Counted from the stretch's first letter, positions 16,024 through 24,741 are shown. The stretch is DNA of 45,597 nt from Marmoricola sp. (GCA_025965315.1 JAOPXD010000073.1:1-45597), one strand, 5' to 3'. The notes: a model not told the origin generated them from the letters alone. Program-made: numbers and translations.

Positions 16024-16584
16024 TCACAGTGGTTGCTCTGCTTCGACGACATCGACCTCGGACGTCGTAGTGATCCACGATCCGAAGTAGCCGTACGGGC
16101 GGTCAAACTCCGCCTGGACCTTCTCAGCGGCTTCATCCTCGGTGGATGCTCTAACGAAGCGCTCGGCGACCTGCACTCGGGTGACGACGACCTTGTAGCG
16201 CATGTAGTTCTCCTTGATCTCACGCTTCGAATGCTGGATCGGCTTTGGTGTCGCTCGGGTTTGTACTCGGCGCATTGCCCTTGTGGTGGCGTCCGGGAGC
16301 GGATGGTCAGTGCGGTGTTGTCCACGCGCCAATGGTTGCGGGACATCATCAAGCGTCTCGGGCTGAGGACGCACTGGAGCAGTTCCGTGTTCGAGGTAGT
16401 ACTTGCCGTCGGACGTGATCGTCGCCGTCCAGACCTTCTTTTTCCGCCCAACCTCGGCGAGGCCGCGACTGGCCAGGGCGCGAGCCGAAACCTTGTGGGA
16501 CTGGTCGGGCCATTCGCGATCTGGACACCCTTCGCCGATCCAGCGGAGAACCTCGAACTGGCGCTCGGTAAGGCGGATAGTCAC
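16024..16584 (-). CDS. hypothetical protein with N-terminal winged-helix-like region
   Basis: 186 aa from GTG 16584 with no stop before 16024. Residues 1-70 (TIRLTERQFEVLRWIGEGCP..HKVSARALASRGLAEV..KKKVWTATITSDGKYYLE) look like a winged-helix domain seen in actinobacterial island proteins. A 55-residue Arg/Pro-rich linker follows. The last 59 residues (MRYKVVVTRVQVAERFVRASTEDEAAEKVQAEFDRPYGYFGSW...) form a compact alpha/beta unit preceded by AAGGAG and an in-frame ATG at 16203. That unit may also be made alone, or be a separate gene whose upstream neighbour lost its stop. The function is unknown. Confidence 0.55.
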   Translation of the reverse strand: MTIRLTERQFEVLRWIGEGCPDREWPDQSHKVSARALASRGLAEVGRKKKVWTATITSDGKYYLEHGTAPVRPQPETLDDVPQPLARGQHRTDHPLPDATTRAMRRVQTRATPKPIQHSKREIKENYMRYKVVVTRVQVAERFVRASTEDEAAEKVQAEFDRPYGYFGSWITTTSEVDVVEAEQPL

Positions 16585-16760
16585 GGCGGGACTGTATTGA
16601 GTGGGTAGGCCGATGTCCGTGAGACATGCCAGTCGGATGGATGGCCGAGCTTTCACGGCACCGGAGGGCTGCCAGCAGGGTTCGGTGCGCGCCTCCTGTT
16701 GTGGGAGTACGCGATTGAGGGGTCAGTTGGAGCGGGGCGCGTGGGTTCGGCGGCGATCCG

Positions 16761-16787
16761 GGTGATCGGATTGGTTGTCCGGTCATG
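16761..16787 (-). repeat. palindromic repeat, copy B
   Basis: On the minus strand it reads CATGACCGGAC, 5 nt, ATCCGATCACC and continues CGGATCGCCGC, which matches the downstream flank of copy D. It lies in the gap before the zinc-ribbon gene. More diverged than copies A and D. Confidence 0.6.
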
Positions 16788-16829
16788 TTTCGCGTGGACG
16801 CCCGCATGTTGATCTGACACGCTCGCTGG

Positions 16830-17381
16830 ATGAGTGTTCGCTCGTGCCCTTACTGTGCCGAAGAGATTCAAGGCGCAGCCATCAAGTGCAAGCACTGCCA
16901 AAGTGACGTCGAGCCGACGGAGTCGGCAGCCATGTTGGCAACTGCTCACCGCGTGGCCGAGTCGAGCGCAGTAGGTAGCGACCTCACTGGCCATGTGACT
17001 GGGGGCGCAGTGGGCCATTGCGTGCATCTTGGCTCACCTGTGGGAAACGCCGATGGGATCTACCAAATCGACCTGGTGTGCGACTGCGGGTGGCGCTCAC
17101 AGGAGGAAGGTGCTAGCCCAGAACTTGCCTACGACCGGGCCAATGAATGGGCCGACAATCATGTAAAGGATCCCCGAACGACGCGAGACTCCGAGCTGAG
17201 AACGATTTTCTGGGTCTCCGTCCTGCTGGGAGTCCTGGGGCTTGTCCCTGCGGCGGTATATGCGAACGCCGCTACAAGGGACGGCAGATCGAGCTCGGCC
17301 TACTGGGACCAATTCTTCAAGGGACTTTTCCTAGCTACCATCCTCTGGTTCGTCATCTACGAGGTGCTCTCCAGCCACTAA
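16830..17381 (+). CDS. zinc-ribbon membrane protein
   Basis: 183 aa from ATG 16830. The N-terminus is a CxxC...CxxC zinc ribbon (CPYCAEEIQGAAIKCKHC, residues 6-23). A second part (VHLGSPVGNADGIYQIDLVCDCGWRS) has a CDC motif. Two transmembrane helices follow (about 125-147 and 165-180). The N-terminal ribbon is very close to the one in the protein at 24927-25868. The expected topology has the ribbon in the cytoplasm. The function is unknown. The gene lies alone between palindromic repeat copies B and E. Confidence 0.7.
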   Translation: MSVRSCPYCAEEIQGAAIKCKHCQSDVEPTESAAMLATAHRVAESSAVGSDLTGHVTGGAVGHCVHLGSPVGNADGIYQIDLVCDCGWRSQEEGASPELAYDRANEWADNHVKDPRTTRDSELRTIFWVSVLLGVLGLVPAAVYANAATRDGRSSSAYWDQFFKGLFLATILWFVIYEVLSSH

Positions 17382-17691
17382 AACAGCTGAACTACGCCAC
17401 GTCTGGACGTCGAGACGGGGCGTTCAGCCGACCTGCTTTCAGCGTGCCGCCTCTAGGTACGACCACCAGCCGAATCCTGGCGCCGACCTGTACCAGTCTC
17501 CGCTAGTGCCGAGCACCAAGCGAACAAGCAAGAGTGTTCGGGCCGATCTGCGGAGTGATCGGCGACTGATCCGGTCGCCCAGGATGCTCTAGCCGACTGG
17601 AGCGTCCTCGCGGCGTAGCAACCAGTGCATCTGTCCTAGGGGTCCGTCAGGATGGTTCCATTCGATTTACGAGGTGGAGTGGGGTCATTCG
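17382..17691. other. intergenic stretch with repeat copy E
   Basis: No gene is supported. The stretch contains a degenerate member of the island palindrome family (17555-17581). The start region of the next gene offers GTG at 17674 or 17692. Confidence 0.5.
17555..17581 (+). repeat. palindromic repeat, copy E (degenerate, opposite orientation)
   Basis: GTGATCGG, 7-8 nt, ATCCGGTCGCCCAG aligns with the minus-strand reading of copy D with a one-base shorter centre. It includes the conserved CCCAG flank. It lies between the zinc-ribbon gene and the HEPN-like gene. Confidence 0.5.
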
Positions 17692-19704
17692 GTGACTGAT
17701 GAGACCGCAGCAGTGCAAAGGGTTCGGTTCTATGGCGTACACGACTTGGCGGCAGGTTGGCACGCTCCTCGCGTCGTCGAACTCGTTAACAAGTTCGACC
17801 CCAAAAATGCCTCGACGAGCACCACGGACATCCTCGAACTACACAACGTTCAGCAGTACCTCGAACATGGGCTATTTCCGAACGAATGCACCGACGCGGA
17901 GCGCGAACTGGCCAAGGCGCGGATCCCGGAGATCCGAAGTGAAGTAGCCCGGTTCTTCACGGCGATCGACAACGCGAACTTCGCAGCCGCGGTCGCTGGC
18001 GTCGCCCACGGCTACCACAAGGACCTTTTGGACCTTCTCGGTCGGAACAGGGCTTTCGAGCGCTGCGACGCGGTGACCGCTCTCCCCGCGCTCACGACGG
18101 CAGGCGTGCATCTAGGCGTGCTGCTCACGAGCAAGAAGTTCGTGCACGCGTACGACGCCGAGATGCGGGATCAGTTGTGTGCTTCGCCCCACGGTGCCGA
18201 GCACCTAGTGCGCAAGTACCTGCAGGAGGACGTGCGTGGAGAGATACATCTCCCGCCTAGCGTCACGCCAGCAGACGTTCGAGACCTCCTTGAGAGATAC
18301 ATCGACAGCGAGGACGCCAACCCGAACTACGTCGGGCTGATCGCGACAGCCAAATTGAACTCCGTCGCCGGAATCGACGCCAAACTCAAGCTTCGGGCGA
18401 AGCGTCGCAACGATGAGCTGACTGCGAAATTCTTCGCGGAGAACACCGGCTTCAAAACTGGCTGCGCAGTGGGTATCTCCGAAGACCAGGATGAGCCTGT
18501 CGTGTTCGAGATACAGGACTCAGGCGAACTCCTTTCTCGATACACGTACAGCAGCCGGTGGTTCGAGGAGACCAGCGACAATCCCAGCGTCCTTAACAAC
18601 TTCGTCCACCTGTTTGAGTTTATTGACCACCAAGCACTGCTGCTCCTTCCGTCCTACCCCGCACACCTTGGCGTCATGGAACGGGTCGTAGGAGCCACAG
18701 GAAAGACCGAATACAAGATCGGCGCAGTGTTTCGTGCCATTGACACAAGCACCCTTCTCCAGACGCGTCTCTACCACTTCTTCCTGGAGTCGAAGGACAT
18801 CGACCTGGAGCAGGTCATCTCCTGGTTTTTCGGGGAGTACCTCGTTGATGAGTTCGGAGCCTCGCATTTTTCCTTCACCCCGTCGGGCAGTGGGACGTCC
18901 TACCTCCAGAAGGTGAGGCATCTCTTCGTCGAAATGGAAAGCATCGCAAGCCAGTTCACCCTGTTCGTGAACGACGGCGAGCTCGACCGGGACCTGCTCG
19001 CGATGGGCTCAGAACAGGTCCGATACAAGGAAATGCCGAGCCTCCTCGACGGAAAGTACATCTGCCCAACGAAAGATCAGGAGATCGCTGGCATCCTGCA
19101 TCTCCTGTTCTCCGACCAGTCGTCGCTGAGCTACATCAACGAGAACCTCAATGCCGAGAACGCCGCGAAACTACTTCTCGCGAATCACGTGGCGTACACC
19201 GATTTCGAGGACTACCAGAAGCCAAGCATCGACCACCTGATCACGCTGGGAGTTCTCGAGGACACAGGAACCCGGGTCCAGCTCGTGAACGCCGAGCAAT
19301 TCCGGATCCTCAGAGCACTCTTCACAACTCAGGCAGCGAGCTATTACTGGCTCTCAGACGCCGGACGTAACGAGGCCGACGCCATGGTGGCGAAGGGCTG
19401 GGTGACCCGTAGTTCCACCTTGTTGAGTGACGCCGAAGGCGAGTACTTCAACTACTTCCTCAACGGCGTGGACTTCAGCAACGGACCCGAGTTGCGGAAC
19501 AAGTATCTTCACGGATCACAGGCGAACGCGGACGGCGAAGCTGCGCACTTCCATACCTACATCATTGCGCTGCGACTGACGGTGGCGCTGGTCATCAAAC
19601 TGAACGACGACTTTTGCCTCTCGGCAAATGAGAAACGCGGGCCGAGAACTCCAACCCATCTGCCTAGTAGTCACGACCACAGTGACGTCGCGGATCGGCG
19701 GTGA
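17692..19704 (+). CDS. large protein of unknown function with C-terminal HEPN-like motif
   Basis: 670 aa from GTG 17692, or 676 from GTG 17674. No transmembrane segment; predicted cytoplasmic. The bulk is helical with alternating acidic stretches (DVRDLLERYIDSEDANPNYVG, LYHFFLESKDIDLEQVISWFFGEY). Near the end is ELRNKYLHG, an R-N-x3-H motif (about 602-607). A hydrophobic helix follows (YIIALRLTVALVIKL). This matches the RX4-6H motif of HEPN domains, many of which are ribonucleases in toxin-antitoxin, Abi and CRISPR systems. The last 25 residues are low-complexity and run into repeat copy C, so the native C-terminus may have been altered. Its neighbours make a defence role plausible but unproven. 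Confidence 0.7.
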   Translation: MTDETAAVQRVRFYGVHDLAAGWHAPRVVELVNKFDPKNASTSTTDILELHNVQQYLEHGLFPNECTDAERELAKARIPEIRSEVARFFTAIDNANFAAAVAGVAHGYHKDLLDLLGRNRAFERCDAVTALPALTTAGVHLGVLLTSKKFVHAYDAEMRDQLCASPHGAEHLVRKYLQEDVRGEIHLPPSVTPADVRDLLERYIDSEDANPNYVGLIATAKLNSVAGIDAKLKLRAKRRNDELTAKFFAENTGFKTGCAVGISEDQDEPVVFEIQDSGELLSRYTYSSRWFEETSDNPSVLNNFVHLFEFIDHQALLLLPSYPAHLGVMERVVGATGKTEYKIGAVFRAIDTSTLLQTRLYHFFLESKDIDLEQVISWFFGEYLVDEFGASHFSFTPSGSGTSYLQKVRHLFVEMESIASQFTLFVNDGELDRDLLAMGSEQVRYKEMPSLLDGKYICPTKDQEIAGILHLLFSDQSSLSYINENLNAENAAKLLLANHVAYTDFEDYQKPSIDHLITLGVLEDTGTRVQLVNAEQFRILRALFTTQAASYYWLSDAGRNEADAMVAKGWVTRSSTLLSDAEGEYFNYFLNGVDFSNGPELRNKYLHGSQANADGEAAHFHTYIIALRLTVALVIKLNDDFCLSANEKRGPRTPTHLPSSHDHSDVADRR

Positions 19705-19726
19705 CCGGACTGCGTATCCGATCGCT
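19700..19726 (-). repeat. palindromic repeat, copy C (overlaps stop codon of HEPN-like gene)
   Basis: GGTGACCGGAC, 5 nt, ATCCGATCGCT. The TGA of the preceding gene (19702-19704) lies inside the left arm. On the minus strand CCGATCCGCGACGTCAC follows, distantly like the flank of copy D. Confidence 0.6.
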
Positions 19727-19916
19727 CCCGGCCAAGACCCAGGAGATTTCGTTGGCTTAGCCCAAACAGATGGCCTTCTGGGCAAAATCCTCAATCGAAG
19801 GAAGCCGCCGTTGATTCGGCGGATCCTCCGATTTCGTTGAGTGCCTGGATCCAGGAGAACCTTGTGATCGTTGTGGACGCACCGCTTGCGGGTGCTTCTC
19901 CCGCTGGGCATGGTTG

Positions 19917-19960
19917 TGGCCCGGACCATCCGCTCGGGTTGCGAGGGTTGGTCCGGGCCA
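19917..19960. terminator. GC-rich hairpin terminator after the CHAP gene
   Basis: A perfect 12-bp stem (TGGCCCGGACCA at 19917-19928 and TGGTCCGGGCCA at 19949-19960) with a 20-nt loop, 20 bp beyond the stop codon at 19980. There is no U-run, as is usual for actinobacterial terminators. It could act in both directions. Confidence 0.75.
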
Positions 19961-19979
19961 CGGCGGCTATGAGCGAGGG

Positions 19980-20816
19980 TCAACTCGCGGGGAGCCACCA
20001 GCCGAGGTAGTTGGCGTAGTTGTGCTGCGCCACGGTCTCGTAGTGGATCGGCGTGCCGAGGGAGTCGGCCGTGCTGACCGTGTTGCCGCCGCCGCCGACG
20101 GACAGGACGACGTGGGACAGGGTCCGGTCGCCGTTCTTGGCGGCGTAGAACACCAGAGCGCCGTTCGGAGGCGTTCCGGTACCGGTGGTGCCCCTGGTGA
20201 ACTTGCCCCAGATGTCGATCGGGTAGGTGTTGTTTCCGATCGAGTAGTTGACCTGGCTGCGCAGGTTCACCCCGGCAGCGGTGTAGGCGTCGAACACGAA
20301 CTTCAGGCACTGGCCCTGGTAGCCGTAGCTACCGACCTGGCCCTTGGCCCAGTTCATGGCTGTCTGCTGAGCGCCGGTCACGCTCGGCGTCGGGGTCGGT
20401 GCGGGGGTGGTGCCGCACTGGGGGATGCCGTACTTGTTGTAGAGGTCGGCCCACGAGGAGAAGTGGGAGTCGTCGTAGGCGCTGGCGTAGAACCCAGTCT
20501 TGCCGTTCCAGGTCGCCCTCATCCAGATCGCGACACCGTTGATCGTCTGCCCAGACTGGGCGCAGGCGATCGGAGGTGCAGCGCCCTCCGGGATGACCGT
20601 CAGGGTCGCCGAGGAGGTGTTGGTGTCGGTCCGGAGCCGGACCCCGTCGCCGCCGGTGCCACTGATGTGGATCGCGACGGTCTGCGCGTTGGCGGGCTCG
20701 ATAGTCGCCGTCGCCACGCCCGTGATCGCGGTGGTGGCGAGCACTGCGGCGAGCAAGAGCCTGGCCTTACTCGGCGAACGCTTCGCGGTGGCCGGGTCGG
20801 TGTTGTTGTTGGGCAT
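19980..20816 (-). CDS. secreted SH3-like/CHAP-domain putative peptidoglycan amidase
   Basis: 278 aa from ATG 20816 with GGAAAGG upstream. A basic N-terminus and hydrophobic stretch (about 18-45, ending AANAQ-like at PANAQ) form an export signal. Residues 47-112 form an SH3-like domain (GDGVRLRTDTNTSSATLTVIPEG... WMRATWNGKTGFYASAY). A Pro/Thr linker (138-146) follows, then a CHAP-like amidase domain with Cys170 (GQCLKFVFDAY) and His235 (LSHVVLSVGGG). It ends NYLGWWLPAS. It probably acts outside the cell on peptidoglycan. The catalytic core resembles the 501-1871 protein. A long structured leader precedes it. Confidence 0.85.
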   Translation of the reverse strand: MPNNNTDPATAKRSPSKARLLLAAVLATTAITGVATATIEPANAQTVAIHISGTGGDGVRLRTDTNTSSATLTVIPEGAAPPIACAQSGQTINGVAIWMRATWNGKTGFYASAYDDSHFSSWADLYNKYGIPQCGTTPAPTPTPSVTGAQQTAMNWAKGQVGSYGYQGQCLKFVFDAYTAAGVNLRSQVNYSIGNNTYPIDIWGKFTRGTTGTGTPPNGALVFYAAKNGDRTLSHVVLSVGGGGNTVSTADSLGTPIHYETVAQHNYANYLGWWLPAS

Positions 20817-20872
20817 TGACTTGCCTTTCCGTTTGATGGTGTCGGCCTACCCATCGGGTTGTTCCCGGTGGA

Positions 20873-20953
20873 TTAGCGGCCTCGCCCAGCACACCGCTCA
20901 TCCCGACCACGCAGAGGGGAGCCAACGGGAACGAACTCGACGCAACCGCTAAG
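20873..20953 (-). promoter_or_regulatory. structured 5' leader candidate of the CHAP gene
   Basis: On the minus strand TTAGCGG and CCGCTAA (20953-20947 and 20879-20873) can close a roughly 80-nt GC-rich domain. ATCCACCGGGAA occurs on each side of it (20974-20963 and 20873-20862). Actinobacterial cell-wall hydrolase genes are often controlled by c-di-AMP (ydaO) riboswitches in such leaders. I cannot match the full ydaO consensus here, so only a structured leader is claimed. Confidence 0.3.
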
Positions 20954-21025
20954 TCGGAGGGCTTCCCGGTGGATCTATGAGATGGGCTGTGGCGTCGGCG
21001 GTATCCGATCCGGTTTCATTTGTTC

Positions 21026-23899
21026 ATGAATCCGCCGAGGCCTCCTTCATCGCCTGATCGGCGCGATGCTTCGCGCCAGCAGCCTCCTCAGGAGGAGTTG
21101 CTGATGTGGTTGGCGGCCGGGTTCCCAGCGTTATGGAGAAACCTGGACGGCACGCGGTGGAGGCCCTCGGCCTTCGGGAAGTGGAGCGTTGTCCCGAGCA
21201 ACTCGATGATCGCCCTTGTGATGACCCGCGGGGCCGAGATCAAGCGGATCAATCAACTCAAGCAGACCGATCCGAAGACAAAGATGCCACCGGCGCTGGA
21301 GCAGGTGCCAGGACCCGAGCTCAAAGCACTAGCCGGCGCGAAGGGCCAACCGTTTTGGCCGACGTTCAAGAAGAGGCGCGACCAGGTTTCTGAGGCACTC
21401 AAACGGACCAACACCGAGGGCACCAAGAGGCTCGTGGACTCACTGCTCGACGATTTGTGCGTCGGCCTCGATCTCGGAACGATCGAAGCGGGCGCTGACG
21501 GAACGGATGCCGCCGAGTGGCGTCAGCGGATCATCGCGGCCGGCCGTCGCTCACCAGAGAATCTGCGGCAAGTCGATGGAGCCGCGGTTGCTGACCGTGC
21601 TGACCGGCTGATCGGTCACCTGGCGCGGAGGACTCGGGAGAAGGAGGAGCAGCGGCGGCCGGGGAATCCGGTGCTAGATGCACGTGGGCGGATTTCGGGT
21701 GATCCGGTTCCTCCGCGACCTTCGGCGTTCGTGGTACGTGAGTCGGTGTTGGAGAAGGTCGAGCAGGCTGCGGCTGGAGGCTCTACGGTGGTGTTCACCC
21801 AGCAGGTCCTCACCGGCGATGGGGGGGTCGGCAAGACTCAGCTCGCCGCCTACGAGTTCGATAGGTCGGACGCTGACCTCAAGGTCTGGATCAACGCGAC
21901 CAGTCGTGACAACCTGCTCGCCGGCTACGGCCGCGTTCATGACGACATCTACGGACTCGGTGCAGCTGACCTTCCAGTCGAGGCAAAGGCGCGCCGGCTG
22001 CTTAACGACCTGCGGGCGATCAAACCCGAACACGATTTCACCTGGCTGATCGTGCTCGACGACCTACCCGACCTGAACACCATCGACCGCGACGGCGACG
22101 GAACCGCCAGACACCTGTGGCCCCTCGGTGAACGCGGTCGCACAATAGTCACCTCCAACTGGCGACAAGGTATGACCGCCGGCGGACGCACCGTGATCGA
22201 GGTCGGCGTCTACGAACCAGAAGATGCCTTCCAATACCTCTCCGATCGACTCCAACCGCTGATCGCCCGCGATGAGCTCCCAACCGACACGCTCGACGAG
22301 GCATTGGACCTCGCGCACGATCTGGGCTACCACCCCGCCGCGCTCGCACAAGCCGCCGCGCTAATCGACATGGACATGCTCACTTGCGCCCAGTTTCGCA
22401 CCCACTACGCCGACCGCACTCGCACCCTGGACCAACTCTTCCCCCAACGAGCCGACCACGACGCCTATGGCCGCTCCATCGCCACCCTGTGGAACATCAC
22501 CCAGGACACCCTCGTCGGCACCAGCGATACCGCATCACGCGCCGAACGAGCAGGCACACGCAGCCCACACGCAATCCGACTCGCAACCTTCCTCGCGCAC
22601 CTCGACCCCAACGGCATCCCCGACCAACTCACTGCCACCAGCCGCGCCATCAACTACATAACCCAAAACGAAGACTCCGACTGGGACACCGACCTCAAAC
22701 CCGCCCTTCTTGCCCTCCACGCACTCTCCGTCATCACCTGGACCCCCGGCAACCACACCATCCGCATCCACGGACTGACCCAGCGTGCGATCCAGGAGGC
22801 TCACCCCAACGACCGTGAGTCTGCTGGGCGTGCTGCCCGTAGCGGACTCACGGAGGCCTTCGATGGGCTCGAGGAGATGTCCGCTGCGGAGGCAGGTGAA
22901 CTACCGGAACAGATTGTCCGCAACGCGCTTCACCACAACCGACTCCTGAGACCTGACGACCCGGCGCGCACAGAGGTCTTCGTCACTGCGGCAGCCAAGT
23001 GGCTTCAAGAGCACGGGCGCCTTCAGGAGGCCCTTTGGATCCAAAAGCAAGTCCTGCACGACCTGACGAAGACGGCTGGCCCAGATCACCCGTTCACGAT
23101 GACGGCACGCCAGAACGTCGCGCAAATACGCGCTTTCGCGGGCGAGGTAGATGGGGCGATTACCGAGTACGAGACTCTCGTTAAGCAGCAAACCAAGGTG
23201 CTCGGCCCCGACCATCCGGACGTGCTGCTCAGTCGGCACAACCTTGCCTACCTCCAGGGTGAAGTGGGTGATGCCAGCGCCAGTCTCGCCGCATTCGCGA
23301 AACTGTTGGCTCACCTCGTGAGTCTGTTCGGCCCAGACGATCCTCGCGCCCTCAGCGTCAGGCACTGTATGGCTTTTGTACGCGCCAAACTTGGGGAAGT
23401 CGATGCCGCCATTGCTGACCTAGAGGACCTGCTGGGTCACCGTCGGCGCGTCCTGGGCGACGACGATCGTGACACCCTTGTCACCCGTCACGGAATCGCC
23501 TACTTCCAGGGTGAAACGGGAAGGGGTGATCTTGCCCTCCCGGCCATGGAGCAGGTCCTCGCTGACGAGACTCGCGTGCTCGGTTCGGACCATCCACTTA
23601 CCTTGACCAGCCGCCACAACGTTGTCGCCCTGCGCGCGCAACAAACAGGCGACATCGACGCCGGAATCTCTGACTTCAAGGAAGTGTTGCTCGACAGCAC
23701 ACGCATCCTTGGTCCCGATCACCCATCCGTCTTGGCTCACCGGTTTTCCGTCGCTTACGCAGAGTCTCAGGCCGGAAACGCTGGGGATGCCTTGGTCGCG
23801 CTCCGGCTGTTGCTGGCGGATCGCGTGCGCATTCTCGGACCGGATCATCCCGACACGCGCCTCACATCAGACCTGATCACCCGCCTTCAGAGTGACTAG
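21026..23899 (+). CDS. STAND NTPase with NB-ARC core and C-terminal tetratricopeptide repeats
   Basis: 957 aa from ATG 21026; a TTG at 21020 is in frame and no Shine-Dalgarno is evident. The N-terminal ~215 residues match no effector I know (helical, MWLAAGFPALWRNLDG...). The NTPase has P-loop TGDGGVGKT (263-271), Walker B LIVLDDL (about 341-347), a sensor-like TIVTSNWR and winged-helix region to about 600. The rest is at least five 42-residue TPRs of the kinesin-light-chain style, each with a LGPDHP motif. STAND proteins of this kind oligomerise on ligand binding and act as immune or signalling switches, several in anti-phage defence. Which ligand it senses is not visible. Third-position bias around 22380-22800 is especially C-rich. 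Confidence 0.88.
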   Translation: MNPPRPPSSPDRRDASRQQPPQEELLMWLAAGFPALWRNLDGTRWRPSAFGKWSVVPSNSMIALVMTRGAEIKRINQLKQTDPKTKMPPALEQVPGPELKALAGAKGQPFWPTFKKRRDQVSEALKRTNTEGTKRLVDSLLDDLCVGLDLGTIEAGADGTDAAEWRQRIIAAGRRSPENLRQVDGAAVADRADRLIGHLARRTREKEEQRRPGNPVLDARGRISGDPVPPRPSAFVVRESVLEKVEQAAAGGSTVVFTQQVLTGDGGVGKTQLAAYEFDRSDADLKVWINATSRDNLLAGYGRVHDDIYGLGAADLPVEAKARRLLNDLRAIKPEHDFTWLIVLDDLPDLNTIDRDGDGTARHLWPLGERGRTIVTSNWRQGMTAGGRTVIEVGVYEPEDAFQYLSDRLQPLIARDELPTDTLDEALDLAHDLGYHPAALAQAAALIDMDMLTCAQFRTHYADRTRTLDQLFPQRADHDAYGRSIATLWNITQDTLVGTSDTASRAERAGTRSPHAIRLATFLAHLDPNGIPDQLTATSRAINYITQNEDSDWDTDLKPALLALHALSVITWTPGNHTIRIHGLTQRAIQEAHPNDRESAGRAARSGLTEAFDGLEEMSAAEAGELPEQIVRNALHHNRLLRPDDPARTEVFVTAAAKWLQEHGRLQEALWIQKQVLHDLTKTAGPDHPFTMTARQNVAQIRAFAGEVDGAITEYETLVKQQTKVLGPDHPDVLLSRHNLAYLQGEVGDASASLAAFAKLLAHLVSLFGPDDPRALSVRHCMAFVRAKLGEVDAAIADLEDLLGHRRRVLGDDDRDTLVTRHGIAYFQGETGRGDLALPAMEQVLADETRVLGSDHPLTLTSRHNVVALRAQQTGDIDAGISDFKEVLLDSTRILGPDHPSVLAHRFSVAYAESQAGNAGDALVALRLLLADRVRILGPDHPDTRLTSDLITRLQSD

Positions 23900-24016
23900 G
23901 ACTACCCGGACTTTCTGCGGTTCACACACGTCGAGTCACGAGGGTTGGCCCCGGCACAGGCCCTCCCCGCGAAGTTCGTTCCGGTTCGCTCCCCTGCTAC
24001 CAGCCGCGATCGCGCA

Positions 24017-24045
24017 GATGGTGACGGCATCAACCCGTCACCATC
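24017..24045 (+). promoter_or_regulatory. perfect hairpin abutting the ribosome-binding site
   Basis: An 11-bp perfect stem (24017-24027 with 24035-24045) and 7-nt loop end 2 nt before AGGAG (24047-24051) of the gene at 24058. There is no U-run. It could terminate readthrough from the STAND gene, be a protein-binding RNA or operator dyad, or limit ribosome access. Confidence 0.5.
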
Positions 24046-24057
24046 CAGGAGCCGATC

Positions 24058-24741
24058 ATGGCCACCCAACCCAGCGAACCGATCACCCACACCACCCGCC
24101 AACGGCCCGCCGTCGCACCACCAGTCGGCCGTCCCGCCAGGTTTGAGGCGAACGCCGGACCCCGAAACCACCTCGATGCTGACACCGTTCCTCGCCTCGT
24201 CTCACGACGATCGGTCGAGTTCGAGGCCGACTACGCTCGCGCGCGGCAAACCCTCAGCCGGTTCATGACTGCTCAGGCCAATCACGCCGCAGACTCCCTC
24301 GGATTCGGCTGGACCGGAGTCCCCGATGCCCCCTCTACGTACGAGACCCTCACCGAAGCGCACCGCGTCAGCGCGCGCACTGGAATAGCGTTGCCAGTCA
24401 GCTCCCTTCACTGCGACACCGCGATCTTCACCCACCCAGAGATCAATCACGCTTTTCGCTTCTGGCACGACACACTGCACATCGCTACCGGACTGACCTT
24501 CCAACACCCCCATGAGCTCGAGCTCAGCCTTCACCATCTCAAGATCGCAGCGGACACCGGCTTGGACCAGAGTTCGATGGCCTACCAGCTCCTGCGCATT
24601 GACCTCATTGGCCAGAACTACCTCGTCGCCGTTGCAGACAGATTTGCCCTAGACCAGGAACTCTTCGTCCGTACCTGCCTTACGGAAGGACTCGAAGCTG
24701 GGCTGATCATTGAAACGACACGTTCCCCTGCCAACTTGTAA
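24058..24741 (+). CDS. hypothetical histidine-rich protein downstream of STAND gene
   Basis: 227 aa from ATG 24058, with AGGAG 6 nt upstream. After a Pro-rich, low-complexity head (1-45) comes a helical domain: FEADYARARQTLSRFMTAQAN, INHAFRFWHDTLHIATGLTF, HPHELELSLHHLKIA, LLRIDLIGQNYLVAVADRFALDQELFVRTCL. Several His and Glu residues (FWHDTLHIA, HELELSLHH) are spaced as in helical metal-binding bundles, but this is only suggestive. I do not recognise the family. It follows the STAND gene by 158 bp with a hairpin between, so co-transcription is uncertain. Confidence 0.65.
   Translation: MATQPSEPITHTTRQRPAVAPPVGRPARFEANAGPRNHLDADTVPRLVSRRSVEFEADYARARQTLSRFMTAQANHAADSLGFGWTGVPDAPSTYETLTEAHRVSARTGIALPVSSLHCDTAIFTHPEINHAFRFWHDTLHIATGLTFQHPHELELSLHHLKIAADTGLDQSSMAYQLLRIDLIGQNYLVAVADRFALDQELFVRTCLTEGLEAGLIIETTRSPANL

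Noticed and set aside
20817-21019. definite ydaO c-di-AMP riboswitch
   Set aside because: Some words and position fit, but the conserved core (GGGGUGAAUC and CCCGAACCCGUCAGCUAACC) cannot be matched by eye, so only a structured-leader candidate is reported.
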